Made by a program: the position numbers and the translations under genes
Notes under the pieces: generated by a model
What the model saw: only the letters and a program-made list of their open reading frames with translations
The model's database searches: none
Told to the model about the DNA's origin: nothing
In this document: positions 1-9,555 of the stretch, piece by piece
Numbering within the stretch: position 1 is the first letter of the stretch
How the letters are laid out: every line of letters starts with the position of its first letter
NCBI GenBank assembly: GCA_944321125.1
Contig: CALUKD010000014.1
Location: forward strand, 24,808 to 88,807
Source of the DNA: Candidatus Butyricimonas faecavium
GTDB lineage: Bacteria > Bacteroidota > Bacteroidia > Bacteroidales > Marinifilaceae
Direction: 5' to 3'
DNA length: 64,000 bases

Positions 1-2379
1 AAAAAATTCCAAATGTCAAAGAAGGTAGTGGCGAAATCAGTAGGGGAGAAATTGGTGAAGCCGCAAGAAATTGTTTCCGTTGAGAAGTTCGTAAAGCCGA
101 CGGCTCGGGTGTATCGGGGAATGTTTACTGTTTACGTGCAGGAGGGACGATTTTTCGTGGAGATTCCAGAACGGTTGTTCGGGAGGGATATGGCTGCTAT
201 GCAAGTATTGGTAAAAGGATCGGGACAAAATGAGAGAGCAGCAACCCAGTTGTTGGGCTATGCGGGTGATCCGTTATCCACCCGGTTGGTCCGGTTTGAA
301 AAGGGAGGAAAAGATGAGGTATGGTTGATTGAGCCTGAGGGAGATAAGTGGATGAAAGATACGACGAGTGAAATCTATCGTTTAGTACGTATGGTAGAGA
401 AACGGTCTGTAGCGATGGCTTTTGATATCTTGGCGAGGGGGAATGAGAGTGTGTTGATTGATATGACGGATGTTTTGATGACGGATAATAACATATTTTC
501 ATTGAAGGATATGAAGGCTACTCTTGGTTTGGGAACCTATCAAGCGGACAAAGCGAGTATTTCGGGATGTCATGTTTTCCCGGATAACGTGATATTTAAG
601 ATGATAAAATGTTATGGTGCGGGGGCTGCCCCGAAATTGTCTTCTTTTGACAAGGAGAATAATCAGGTGAAGCAGAATCCGACGGTTTGGGAGTTGGCTG
701 TGTCGTTACGTTTGTTGCCGGAAGAGAAAATGCGTCCTAGGTATGAAGATAAGCGGGTGGGATATTTCGTAGTGAAGGGAACGGAGTATGATCATCCGTT
801 GCAACCGACACAGATGGCTTATGCTTGTCGGTGGCGGCTGGAGCCTAGACTGGGGGATGTAGAGAAGTATAAGCGGGGAGAGTTGGTAGAACCCCGGCAG
901 CCGATAGTTTTTTATATTGATTATGATATACCTGAATTTATGGTTCCACATTTAATTGCGGGTGTAGAGGATTGGGGAAAGGCGTTTGAGCGTGCCGGGT
1001 TTAAGAATGCAATTCGGGCAAAGCGTATGCCCCGTCTAGAAGAGAATCCAGATTTCTTGCCGGAGGATGCTCGTTATTCGGTTATCTCGTACAAAGTTTC
1101 CCCGATCGGGAACGCTTTCGGGTTGCAAACGAGTGATCCGAGGACGGGAGAGATATTGAGTGCCCGGATTTCGTTGTTCCATTGTGTGCAGGAGTTGTTA
1201 CAAAAATGGTATTTTGCACAGGCAGGTGTGATGGATGAACGGGTGCATGGTTTCCCTTTTCCGGAAGAGGTGATGGGACGGTTGGTGCGTTATTTGGTTT
1301 CACATGAGGTAGGACATACCTTGGGATTGCGTCATAATTTTTATGGCAGTAACACCTATTCCGTTGATCAGATTCGGGATAAAGATTACGTGAAACGATA
1401 CGGGCACACGGCTTCGATTATGGATTATGCTCGTTTTAATTACGTGACGCAACCCGGGGACAATGTTGCTTTAGAAGATTTGGTGCCTCGGTTGGGGGAA
1501 TATGATTTGTTTGCTATCGAATGGGGGTATCGTTATTTCCCGGAGATGGAGGATGAAAAGGAGGAACAGGGGTATTTGCAAGCATGGACTACCCGTCAGA
1601 GGGAGGAGAATGAACGTCGGGTTTTCGGTACAGAATATGATCCTCGCGATCCCCGTTTCCAGAGTGAAGGTTTAGGGGATAACAATATGCTGGCGAATGA
1701 GTTGGGAATGGAGAATTTAAAACGTATCGTTCGAAATCTGGATAAGTGGACCCGAGGGGATGATGCTTTTGGTACGACACTAGCCGAGATGTATAAGGGG
1801 GTGTGTGATCAGTATTTGAAATATATTACTCATGTGGTGAATAATGTGGGGGGACATGTTACGTTTGACAAATTGCGTTCGGAAGGGGCAGGACTGGAAA
1901 TCCCGGTGAGTAGAGAGCAACAGAAGGATGCGTTGGCTTTTTTGGACAAGCATTTTTTTCATGCTCCGGAATGGTTGTTTGAAGAGCGATTGACCGATGT
2001 GGCCAGGATGAATAAGGTGAGGGTGATGCGTATGCTGTACGGAATGATGTTTAAATCGTTGATCGGTGCTTTTTCTTATTTGGCTGAGCAGGAAGCGGGA
2101 GGTGATTATGGTTTACGGGAATATATGGATGATTTGTACGGGATGATTTTTACGGAAGCGATGAGTTATAAGCCCGTGGAACCTTGTCGTCGGGAATTGC
2201 AACGTGTTTATTTAAAAGGGTTGCGGAGAGCGATGGAACGGGATTTTACGGATTATCCGGCAATCACTTCTTTGGTTTTCGAGCAATTAGAAAGGGTAAA
2301 AACGGACGCCCGACAAGCGGCGAAAAAGAGTAAAGATTATTTAGCGAGAGCTTATTGGGAGAGTTTGTCCAATTTATAA
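1..2379 (+). CDS. Zinc-dependent metalloprotease, DUF5117/DUF4953 family (5' end outside window)
   Basis: Predicted exported zinc metalloprotease of the Bacteroidetes DUF5117/DUF5118/DUF4953 type. Counting from the first visible Met at position 13, the extended gluzincin/metzincin-like motif HEVGHTLGLRH lies at residues 431-441, giving His431, His435 and His441 as zinc ligands and Glu432 as catalytic base. The N-terminal EIPERLFGRDM block aligns with the start of the mature part of the next gene, but no signal peptide is visible and the frame stays open to base 1, so the real start with its secretion signal probably lies upstream. First gene of a five-gene operon (17 bases to the next). Substrate is unknown; peptide or protein degradation outside the inner membrane is inferred. 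Confidence 0.85.
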   Translation, partial: KKFQMSKKVVAKSVGEKLVKPQEIVSVEKFVKPTARVYRGMFTVYVQEGRFFVEIPERLFGRDMAAMQVLVKGSGQNERAATQLLGYAGDPLSTRLVRFEKGGKDEVWLIEPEGDKWMKDTTSEIYRLVRMVEKRSVAMAFDILARGNESVLIDMTDVLMTDNNIFSLKDMKATLGLGTYQADKASISGCHVFPDNVIFKMIKCYGAGAAPKLSSFDKENNQVKQNPTVWELAVSLRLLPEEKMRPRYEDKRVGYFVVKGTEYDHPLQPTQMAYACRWRLEPRLGDVEKYKRGELVEPRQPIVFYIDYDIPEFMVPHLIAGVEDWGKAFERAGFKNAIRAKRMPRLEENPDFLPEDARYSVISYKVSPIGNAFGLQTSDPRTGEILSARISLFHCVQELLQKWYFAQAGVMDERVHGFPFPEEVMGRLVRYLVSHEVGHTLGLRHNFYGSNTYSVDQIRDKDYVKRYGHTASIMDYARFNYVTQPGDNVALEDLVPRLGEYDLFAIEWGYRYFPEMEDEKEEQGYLQAWTTRQREENERRVFGTEYDPRDPRFQSEGLGDNNMLANELGMENLKRIVRNLDKWTRGDDAFGTTLAEMYKGVCDQYLKYITHVVNNVGGHVTFDKLRSEGAGLEIPVSREQQKDALAFLDKHFFHAPEWLFEERLTDVARMNKVRVMRMLYGMMFKSLIGAFSYLAEQEAGGDYGLREYMDDLYGMIFTEAMSYKPVEPCRRELQRVYLKGLRRAMERDFTDYPAITSLVFEQLERVKTDARQAAKKSKDYLARAYWESLSNL

Positions 2380-2396
2380 TGTAAACAAAGGTAGTT

Positions 2397-4727
2397 ATGA
2401 AAAGATATTTGATTAGTTTGGTCATGTTGCTGTTTTCGGTCGTGGGTTTTGTTCAAGGGAAGGAGCCGATGACTTTCACATCTTTTTTCAGTGGGGAGGC
2501 GAAAAGGATGGAAGGTGCTTTACCTGTTTATCAGGTGACAGGGAAATATTATCTGGAAATTCCCGAACGGTTGTTGGGACGGGAGATGTTTTTTTCCGGA
2601 GTGGTTGTCCGGGGTGGCGATATGCCTTATGCTTTGACGGAAGGGATGGGGGTTGCCGTATTCAAGTTGGAGCCGGGACACCGGGTGTCTTTATCCAGAA
2701 GAATCTTGGGAGAACGAGTATCCGATACGATTTCCGGGATGTATAAGTTGATGTCGGAACGGATATTGGAACCGGTGGATGCCCTTTATTCCGTGGTTGC
2801 TTATGGGAGAGACGGGAAAAGTCCTATCATAGAAATTACTTCTTTGGTGAAGACTAGTCCGGAATGGTTCGGTAATGCAGAAAAAGGAGTGGCAGATGCT
2901 TCCAAGTCTGAGGTAGTTGACGTGAAGGGATGGAGTGACGGGGTGAAATTTTCGGTCGTGCGGGTACATTCATTCTCCAAACCGGGATTTTTAGGTGTTC
3001 CGGGTAAGGAGGGAATTATTCCGGTGGAGATGGCTTGCATTATCCGAGTGTTGCCTGAGAAATCAATGGTGGTGCGTTATGCGGATCCGAGAATCGGTTA
3101 CCGGACATTGAGTTATTTAGATTACGGGAGTAATCCGCAGGGAGTGGAGAGAGTATCTTTGATTTACAAGTGGAATTTGTCGGTGGCACCGAAAGATCAA
3201 GTCCTGTTGGGAGGTAACCGGATGGTAGAACCGGAGCAACCGATCGTATTTTATATTTCCCCGGAGGTACCGAAACGTTTTCGTGCGGCGATACGGGAAG
3301 GGGTGATGGATTGGCAGACAGCTTTCGAGCAGGCAGGTTTTAAGAACGCTTTGCAAGTGAAAGAGGCTGATGATTCGATTGATTTGACTCGGGCAGATGC
3401 TGTAATTACTTGTTCTCCTACAGGTGGTGAGGTTAGTTCGTCAATACTGGTGCACCCGAGAACGGGAGAGATTTTGAAATGTCGAGTGAATGTACCTTAC
3501 TATTTTATTCAGGAGGATATGAAAGAGTATTTGTTGCAATGTGGTGCGGTGGATGAACGTGTTGTTGAAGATATGAATTGTGAAGCGGTGGTGTTGAATT
3601 TGTTGCGATATAAGGTGTCGGCAGAGGTGGCTAATGTGTTTGGTTTGTTACCGAATTATGCTGCCAGTATGGCGTTTACGACGAAGCAGATGCGGAATCC
3701 GAAATGGGTTGCGACCAATGGTTACACGGTTTCCGTGACGGATAGGTTGCCTTTTAATTACACGGTTCAACCGGGTGACGGAGTCGATGTGAATAGTTTG
3801 ATTCCCCGGGTGGGTGCTTATGACCGATGGGCGATTATGTGGGGATATAAACAATATGCGGCGGATGCTGATCCGGTGAAGGATAGAAAAATATTGCTGC
3901 AGTTGTGCGAATCGGTGAAAAAGGTGAAGGTGTTACGATATCGAGAATTTGACAATAATAATCCGATGGGGGTGAGAGGTGATTTAGGAAAAGATCGGGT
4001 GGTTGCTGTGGAGTTGGGAATGAAGAATTTAGAGCGGATTTTCCCGAAATTGGAGAAGATCACGGCAAAAGAGGACGGAGAGTCGTGGGAAGGATTGAAG
4101 AATATGTATTACCGGGCACATTCTTTATACAGCAATTATTTGAAGAGTGTCGGGGGACTGGTTGCTGGACGCTACTTGGCTCCCGTGATTAAGGGAAGTG
4201 GTGAGCGTCCCGTGTCTTTCGTATCAAAGGGAGAGCAGAAGGAGGCGATGGAATTTTTGAATCGTTATCTTTTCGGGGGAGAACCGGGATGGTTTGATGC
4301 CGATTTGTGTGTGAAAAACGGGTGGCTGACTTCCGAAGAGATGTTGAGGCGGTTTGCTAATAGTTGGATGAAAGAGAAGTTGGGGGAGGAGTGTATTGGT
4401 ATTTTGTTGCAGGGAGAGTTGGCTGACGGGGCAAAGGCTTATTCTGTCAAAGAGTTTTTTGCCGATTTGGACCGGATGATCTTTAATGATTATAAGGTGG
4501 GGCTGGTTACGAGTGTGTACCGGAAGAATATGCAATATAGTTACGTGAAAGGGATGATTGAGGGAATGGCTGTTGTGCAGGGAAAATCGAAGTCAGATGA
4601 TTATATGATGGTGATGACTCTGCATGCCCGGGAGATGAAAGAGAAATTGTTACGATTGAGTGAATCACATCCGGATGAGGCGGAAAGAGTGTATTTCAAG
4701 AGTTTGGCGGTTAAGTTTAAAATATAG
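2397..4727 (+). CDS. DUF5117-family metalloprotease paralogue lacking the zinc site (pseudoprotease)
   Basis: Tandem paralogue of the preceding metalloprotease, 776 residues with a clear Sec signal peptide (MKRYLISLVMLLFSVVGFVQG). The same landmarks are present in order: EIPERLLGREM near residue 57, EPEQPIVFYI, the paired FNYTVQPGDGVD and PRVGAYDRWAIMWGY. At the place of HEVGHTLGLRH the sequence reads AEVANVFGLLP (residues 409-419): Ala, Asn and Pro replace the three His, while Glu410 remains. It is therefore very unlikely to bind catalytic zinc. The frame is intact over its full length, which argues for a retained non-catalytic role such as binding substrate or partnering the active enzyme. 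Only 3 bases separate it from the next gene, which fits co-translation. Confidence 0.85.
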   Translation: MKRYLISLVMLLFSVVGFVQGKEPMTFTSFFSGEAKRMEGALPVYQVTGKYYLEIPERLLGREMFFSGVVVRGGDMPYALTEGMGVAVFKLEPGHRVSLSRRILGERVSDTISGMYKLMSERILEPVDALYSVVAYGRDGKSPIIEITSLVKTSPEWFGNAEKGVADASKSEVVDVKGWSDGVKFSVVRVHSFSKPGFLGVPGKEGIIPVEMACIIRVLPEKSMVVRYADPRIGYRTLSYLDYGSNPQGVERVSLIYKWNLSVAPKDQVLLGGNRMVEPEQPIVFYISPEVPKRFRAAIREGVMDWQTAFEQAGFKNALQVKEADDSIDLTRADAVITCSPTGGEVSSSILVHPRTGEILKCRVNVPYYFIQEDMKEYLLQCGAVDERVVEDMNCEAVVLNLLRYKVSAEVANVFGLLPNYAASMAFTTKQMRNPKWVATNGYTVSVTDRLPFNYTVQPGDGVDVNSLIPRVGAYDRWAIMWGYKQYAADADPVKDRKILLQLCESVKKVKVLRYREFDNNNPMGVRGDLGKDRVVAVELGMKNLERIFPKLEKITAKEDGESWEGLKNMYYRAHSLYSNYLKSVGGLVAGRYLAPVIKGSGERPVSFVSKGEQKEAMEFLNRYLFGGEPGWFDADLCVKNGWLTSEEMLRRFANSWMKEKLGEECIGILLQGELADGAKAYSVKEFFADLDRMIFNDYKVGLVTSVYRKNMQYSYVKGMIEGMAVVQGKSKSDDYMMVMTLHAREMKEKLLRLSESHPDEAERVYFKSLAVKFKI

Positions 4728-4730
4728 GAT

Positions 4731-6695
4731 ATGAAGGGGTTTGTTTTATGTTTGGTGTCCGTGTTGTTGATGGTATTCGTGGAGGGATGTTGTCAGAAAA
4801 TAACAGGAAATAAGTTGAATATGAGTGTGTTGTATGTGGGGTTTGATCCGGGTAGGGAATTGCCTCCGATGAATTTTGCTCATGGTGCGGGTATTGCCGC
4901 AAGCCGTTATGCGGAAGATATGAGGGGACGTATGCCTGCTTTTGAAAAATTATTGAAATGGTATTTTACGAAGGTGGAGACCGTGGATGCCCGAGACTAT
5001 CGGGAGAGCATGACGGAAGAGTATGATGTGGTTATCTTCGATGCAGTACCGGAACCTTTGATGTTGGTCGAGAAAAATGTGAGAACAGAGGTACAGAATA
5101 CAGAGGTGCGAGGGAAATTAGCGAATGTGGTGGATACGAAAGAATTGTTCTCAGCCCATTATTTCTCGGATGAATATAGTAAGCCGACTTTGTTCGTGGG
5201 GGACAAAACTGGGATTTTAGGGGCTGCCTTGGGATTGAAATTGAATTGGTATTGTCGTTGTTTGGATGCACATGCTTTTGATTTGTGCAAAGGACATCCG
5301 ATCTTTCACGAGCCGTTGCCTGTAGAGATGAGATACGAACGGCGCATTGCTCCTTATGCGGCTCTTTCCGGAGTGGAGGGGGTGACAACTCCCGGAGTGA
5401 TGGATATGTGGAGGGTGCAAACGGAAGGATATCGTGAGGGGGGCCGGGAAAGGTATAGGCAGGGATTGGTGGCTTTCGGTGATGGATTTGAGGAAAATGG
5501 GGATGGAGAGAAGATTGCCGGGGGTGTGAGTGATAAACATCGGGATGCGGTATCAATCGGTCGTCATGGTAATTTTTTTATGTGGGGTTTTGCTGCCGAT
5601 CCGAGGTATATGACGGAGACGGCGCAACGGGTGTTCGTGAATGCGGTGTGTTATATTAGTAAGTTTAATGGTAGGGTTCCTGTAACTCGCAAATATGAGA
5701 ATGGTTACGTGACTCGGAAAAAGTTGAAAATGCAACTGGCGATGTTTGACCGGGATACTTTTAATCGTTATGTGATTTCCCGAAATGTTTATAACGAGAA
5801 GTTGATGAAGTTGAAACAGGAGGTGGATGATCTGAATGCTGCGGGAAAGGATGTGCCGGGGGATTTGATGAGTCAAGCATGGCCTCAACCTCAGAAGGTG
5901 AAAACGTACGATGAGTATTTGGAGAATGGTTTGAAGAGGGAGTATGTGAAAGCCGGGTGTACGAATGTACAAGTGTATCGGAATTATTTGCAGGAAAATA
6001 TGAATTATTTTTATGGAGGAAAGGGCGATTTTTCTTTTACGGTGGATGAGGATTTGAAAGAGCTAGGGATCGCTATGGGAGAGGTGAAGGTACTAGAGCG
6101 GGCGATAGAATTGTTGGGAGGTTCTGTTGAAGAAAACGAGAGGGGATGGCGGTTGTTGAGACGTTATACTTTGGAAGATTTTTCCACGGTGGAAGAGTGG
6201 CAAAAATGGTTGAAGGAAGTGCGGGATCGCTTGATTTTCACGGAATCATGTGGATATAAGTTCGTGGATCGAGCGAGTAGTATGGTAATTCTTCGTCGTT
6301 CGAAGAAGTCTCAAGGGGGAGTGCAACAGGAAAATCCAGTGACTGTGGTGGCCGTAAGAAAAGGAAACGAGATCCGGGTGCAATTTACGATGAAAGAGGG
6401 GTTCCATATCTATGCCGCTTCTGGGGAGGAGGGGGCATATGTGGTGACGGATGTGAAATTTAAATGTCCGCAGGGCATCTGGGTTGTCGGTAAGCTCGTT
6501 ATGCCGGAAGCGAAAGCGTATGAGGTGGATCCGAAAGTGAAGATTTACGAGGAGAAGGTGATTTTTATTCAGCCAATTAGAGTGGAACAAGAGAATAATA
6601 AAGGAAAAATTATTTGTACAGTAACTTATCAAGCTTGTAATGAAACGATTTGTATGCCTCCGGTGACCGAGAATGTAGAGGTGGTGAATTTGTAA
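4731..6695 (+). CDS. Lipoprotein with ThuA/glutamine-amidotransferase-like domain and C-terminal DsbD-N-like dithiol domain
   Basis: 654 residues with a hydrophobic leader ending VEGC, a likely lipobox (Cys20), though Glu at -2 is unusual. Residues about 30-310 resemble the ThuA-like/class I amidotransferase-fold proteins of Bacteroidetes (GRHGNFFMWGFAADPRYMTE block). The middle (about 320-520) is helical and charged. The last ~110 residues look like the immunoglobulin-fold N-terminal domain of DsbD: YQACNETICMPP places Cys636 and Cys641 like the DsbD-N redox pair. It thus plausibly passes or receives electrons in the periplasm. The next gene is a CLPC thioredoxin, a natural partner. Domain names are by eye and not verified by a search; the overall function is inference. 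Confidence 0.7.
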   Translation: MKGFVLCLVSVLLMVFVEGCCQKITGNKLNMSVLYVGFDPGRELPPMNFAHGAGIAASRYAEDMRGRMPAFEKLLKWYFTKVETVDARDYRESMTEEYDVVIFDAVPEPLMLVEKNVRTEVQNTEVRGKLANVVDTKELFSAHYFSDEYSKPTLFVGDKTGILGAALGLKLNWYCRCLDAHAFDLCKGHPIFHEPLPVEMRYERRIAPYAALSGVEGVTTPGVMDMWRVQTEGYREGGRERYRQGLVAFGDGFEENGDGEKIAGGVSDKHRDAVSIGRHGNFFMWGFAADPRYMTETAQRVFVNAVCYISKFNGRVPVTRKYENGYVTRKKLKMQLAMFDRDTFNRYVISRNVYNEKLMKLKQEVDDLNAAGKDVPGDLMSQAWPQPQKVKTYDEYLENGLKREYVKAGCTNVQVYRNYLQENMNYFYGGKGDFSFTVDEDLKELGIAMGEVKVLERAIELLGGSVEENERGWRLLRRYTLEDFSTVEEWQKWLKEVRDRLIFTESCGYKFVDRASSMVILRRSKKSQGGVQQENPVTVVAVRKGNEIRVQFTMKEGFHIYAASGEEGAYVVTDVKFKCPQGIWVVGKLVMPEAKAYEVDPKVKIYEEKVIFIQPIRVEQENNKGKIICTVTYQACNETICMPPVTENVEVVNL

Positions 6696-6716
6696 ATAAC
6701 TAAAAAGTAGAATCAA

Positions 6717-7253
6717 ATGAAACGAATTGTTGTAGTAATTATGTTGTTGTTTGTTGGAATGAATCTTGTAAACGGACAAATTGAGACCCATCCGGAAAAG
6801 TATGGATTCAAGGTATGGGGGGGAGATGAGGTGCCGAATTTTGAGGTAAAAATGTTGGATGGGAAGACCATGAAGATAAAGAAGTTGAGAGGAAAAGTGG
6901 TGTTACTTGATTTCGTGGGAACACAATGTTTGCCTTGCATTGCCGGTTTGAAAAAGTTTAAGAAAGAGATTTTCGAACGGTTTAAGGGGAAAGATTTGGT
7001 GGTTATTCCGATCGTGGTGAAATGTAAGGGTGTGGAAGATGTTAAGAAATTTCAGAAACATAACGGTTTTGATTTCCCTTTTGGGATAGACGAAAAAGGG
7101 GAGGTTGCTTCTTTGTTTTTTGAGGGTGGAATACCCCGTTACTATGTGATTGACCGGAAAGGGAAAATTGTGTATTATGGGCCGAGTTATAAGCCGGGAA
7201 CTTGGGAGGTGATGTTATATGCGATAGAGAAAGCTTTGGAAAGTAAAAAATAA
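6717..7253 (+). CDS. TlpA/ResA-like periplasmic thioredoxin-fold protein
   Basis: 178-residue redoxin with signal peptide MKRIVVVIMLLFVGMNLVNGQ. The thioredoxin fold starts around residue 38 (EVPNFEVKMLDGKTM) and carries the redox motif Cys71-Leu-Pro-Cys74; the cis-proline loop is GGIPRYYVID and the end is a short amphipathic helix. TlpA-family proteins reduce or exchange disulfides in the periplasm. It lies between the DsbD-N-like lipoprotein (21-base gap) and the S9 peptidase (7-base gap), so a job of opening disulfides in substrates of the peptidases encoded beside it is a reasonable inference. The AhpC/TSA-like reading is less likely because both Cys of a CxxC are present. Confidence 0.85.
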   Translation: MKRIVVVIMLLFVGMNLVNGQIETHPEKYGFKVWGGDEVPNFEVKMLDGKTMKIKKLRGKVVLLDFVGTQCLPCIAGLKKFKKEIFERFKGKDLVVIPIVVKCKGVEDVKKFQKHNGFDFPFGIDEKGEVASLFFEGGIPRYYVIDRKGKIVYYGPSYKPGTWEVMLYAIEKALESKK

Positions 7254-7260
7254 AAATAGA

Positions 7261-9510
7261 ATGAGAAGAATAATTTTACTGTTGATATTCTTTGTATGTT
7301 CCGGAATAGCATGGGGACAGAAAGCAAATTTTGAGCAAGCAGAACGTTTTTATGATACGAGATGGAATACATTGTCTGGTTCCATGGAAGTGACTCCTTG
7401 TTTTATTGAGGGAAATGATGAGTTTTGGTATGCTTATAAAATGGGAGATGGGGTTTATTGTTATTATTACGTAAATCCTAAACGGTGGGTGAAACGTAAA
7501 CTTTTTGATCAAGAGTTATTGCGGAAAAGTTTAGAAAAATCGACAGGTAAAATTATTCAAAAGGGATCTTTGTCTTTGCACAATATATCTGTGAGTAAGG
7601 GAGGAACTTTGGTCGCTTTTAATTATGACCAACGTGATTTCGAATACGATGTGGAGAAGAATGTGCTTGTTCCACAGAAAAAGAAAGATCGTGTTGTTCC
7701 GGTGAAACAGAAAAGCCAATTGTTTGGTAAGTTGTCACCAGATGGTGCTTACGTGGCATACGTGAAACGACACGATTTGTACGTGATGCGGGTGAAAGAT
7801 TTTGTAGAAATTCGCTTGACAACAGATGGAGAACGTTATTTCTCTTATGGAAAGCTGGATAGTGATACGAGTGGTAACATAGGCTATACTCGTGCCGAAT
7901 GGTTCGGTGATTCGAAAAAGATGTATGTGATTCGTGAAGATTTGAGGAAAGTAGGGGAACTACCTTTGATTTCTTCTTCGGGAGAACGGCCGACGGTTCA
8001 AATGTATAAATGTGCTTTAGCCGGAGAGAAACACGTGCCCCAATACGAGGCTTCTGTGTTCGATATTGCCACGGGAAAGCAGGTGAAGGTAAAAATGGAG
8101 AAGTGGAAGGATCAGTTGTTGTGGTTATCGTATGCGGGAAAGTGTTCGGATCAACTTTTTATTCAAAGGAAGAAACGTACTCGGGAGGAATTAGAAATTT
8201 GTGCTGTCAATACGGAAACGGGAGATGTTCGGGTTGTCATTCACGAGGAAGGGTATCCTTATCTGAATGATGAATTGTATTCGATCGCTTATTTGAATGA
8301 CGCAAGCGAGATATTGTGGTGGTCGGAACGTTCAGGATGGGGAAATTACTACTTGTATGATAGTTCGGGGCGGTTAAAGAATCAAGTTACTTCGGGGCAG
8401 TGGACTTCCGGAAAAATTGTAAAGATTGATACGGCAAAGAGAATGTTGTATTTTGAAGGACATGGGCAGGTGGAAGGCGGTAATCCTTATTATGCTCGTT
8501 TGAACCGGGTGAATTTAGATGGAAAAGGGAAGGTAGAGGTGTTGACGCCTGAAGAAGGGAATCACCGGGTGGTTTTCTCCCCTTCTGGACGGTATTTTGT
8601 AGATACCTATTCAAGACCGGATTTGGAACCTCAAAGTGTTTTGCGGGATTGTGCGGGGCGATCCATGTTTGTGTTGGAAAAGTCGGATCTGAGTAAGGTG
8701 TATGCGGAAGGATGGCGGAAACCGGAATGTTTTACGGTTAAGGCGGCGGATGGTAAGACGGATTTGTACGGTGTGATGTGGAAACCGATGGATTTTGATT
8801 CTACGAGGCGTTATCCAATTATCACGTATGTTTATCCCGGGCCGTGGACCGAGTATATACCTTTAAATTTTGAACTCGTATCAGCCTCGGGGACTACGGG
8901 ATTGGCTCAATTGGGATTTGTTGTTGTTTGTTTTGGGAATAGAGGTGGTAGTCCTTATCGTGGACGAGATTATCATTGTTTCGGATATGGTAATTTGCGG
9001 GATTATTCTTTAGCCGATAATAAATATGGTTTGGAACAGTTGATGAGAAGGTATTCTTTTATTGACTCTACGAAAGTCGGAATTTTTGGACATTCCGGAG
9101 GTGGAGCAATGTCAGTGGCCGCCATATGTACTTACCCGGATTTTTATACGGCGGCAGTGGCTTCCTCGGGGAATTATGATAATACAATTTTTGATTATGG
9201 ATGGAGTGAGATTCATCACGGTATAAAAGAAGTTGTAAAGGATGGAGAAGTGAGTTTTGAATTTGATATTCCTACCCATATGGAATTGGCTAAAAATTTG
9301 AAAGGACATTTAATGTTGGTCACGGGAGATGCTGATAACACGGTAAATCCTGCGAATACTTATCGGATGGTGAGTGCATTGATTCTTGCTAAAAAAGATT
9401 TTGAATTGGTCGTTCTACCCGGACAGAGGCATGGGTATATGGGATTTGCGAAAGAGTATTATTCCCGAAAGATGTGGCAACATTTTACAAGGTATTTGTT
9501 AGATAAGTGA
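7261..9510 (+). CDS. S9-family (DPP IV-like) prolyl oligopeptidase-type serine peptidase
   Basis: 749 residues, signal peptide MRRIILLLIFFVCSGIAWGQ, a beta-propeller region (about residues 60-500) of the DPP IV N-terminal type, then an alpha/beta hydrolase. Predicted triad: Ser612 in GHSGGG, Asp692 in GDADNT (Asp690 is also near), and His724 in GQRHGYM. DPP IV relatives usually have GWSYGG at the nucleophile; the GHSGGG elbow here is less usual. The propeller restricts access to short peptides, so this would finish digestion started by an endoprotease. Last gene of the operon that begins with the metalloproteases. No promoter or terminator is evident after the stop. Confidence 0.88.
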   Translation: MRRIILLLIFFVCSGIAWGQKANFEQAERFYDTRWNTLSGSMEVTPCFIEGNDEFWYAYKMGDGVYCYYYVNPKRWVKRKLFDQELLRKSLEKSTGKIIQKGSLSLHNISVSKGGTLVAFNYDQRDFEYDVEKNVLVPQKKKDRVVPVKQKSQLFGKLSPDGAYVAYVKRHDLYVMRVKDFVEIRLTTDGERYFSYGKLDSDTSGNIGYTRAEWFGDSKKMYVIREDLRKVGELPLISSSGERPTVQMYKCALAGEKHVPQYEASVFDIATGKQVKVKMEKWKDQLLWLSYAGKCSDQLFIQRKKRTREELEICAVNTETGDVRVVIHEEGYPYLNDELYSIAYLNDASEILWWSERSGWGNYYLYDSSGRLKNQVTSGQWTSGKIVKIDTAKRMLYFEGHGQVEGGNPYYARLNRVNLDGKGKVEVLTPEEGNHRVVFSPSGRYFVDTYSRPDLEPQSVLRDCAGRSMFVLEKSDLSKVYAEGWRKPECFTVKAADGKTDLYGVMWKPMDFDSTRRYPIITYVYPGPWTEYIPLNFELVSASGTTGLAQLGFVVVCFGNRGGSPYRGRDYHCFGYGNLRDYSLADNKYGLEQLMRRYSFIDSTKVGIFGHSGGGAMSVAAICTYPDFYTAAVASSGNYDNTIFDYGWSEIHHGIKEVVKDGEVSFEFDIPTHMELAKNLKGHLMLVTGDADNTVNPANTYRMVSALILAKKDFELVVLPGQRHGYMGFAKEYYSRKMWQHFTRYLLDK

Positions 9511-9555
9511 ATTATTTTATATTTTTGGAGAGAAATAGAATACAACTTGCTATAA

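Noticed and set aside
5032..5556. Long minus-strand open frame opposite the ThuA/DsbD-N gene
   Set aside because: Pro/His/Ser-rich shadow of a well-supported plus-strand gene with no family resemblance.
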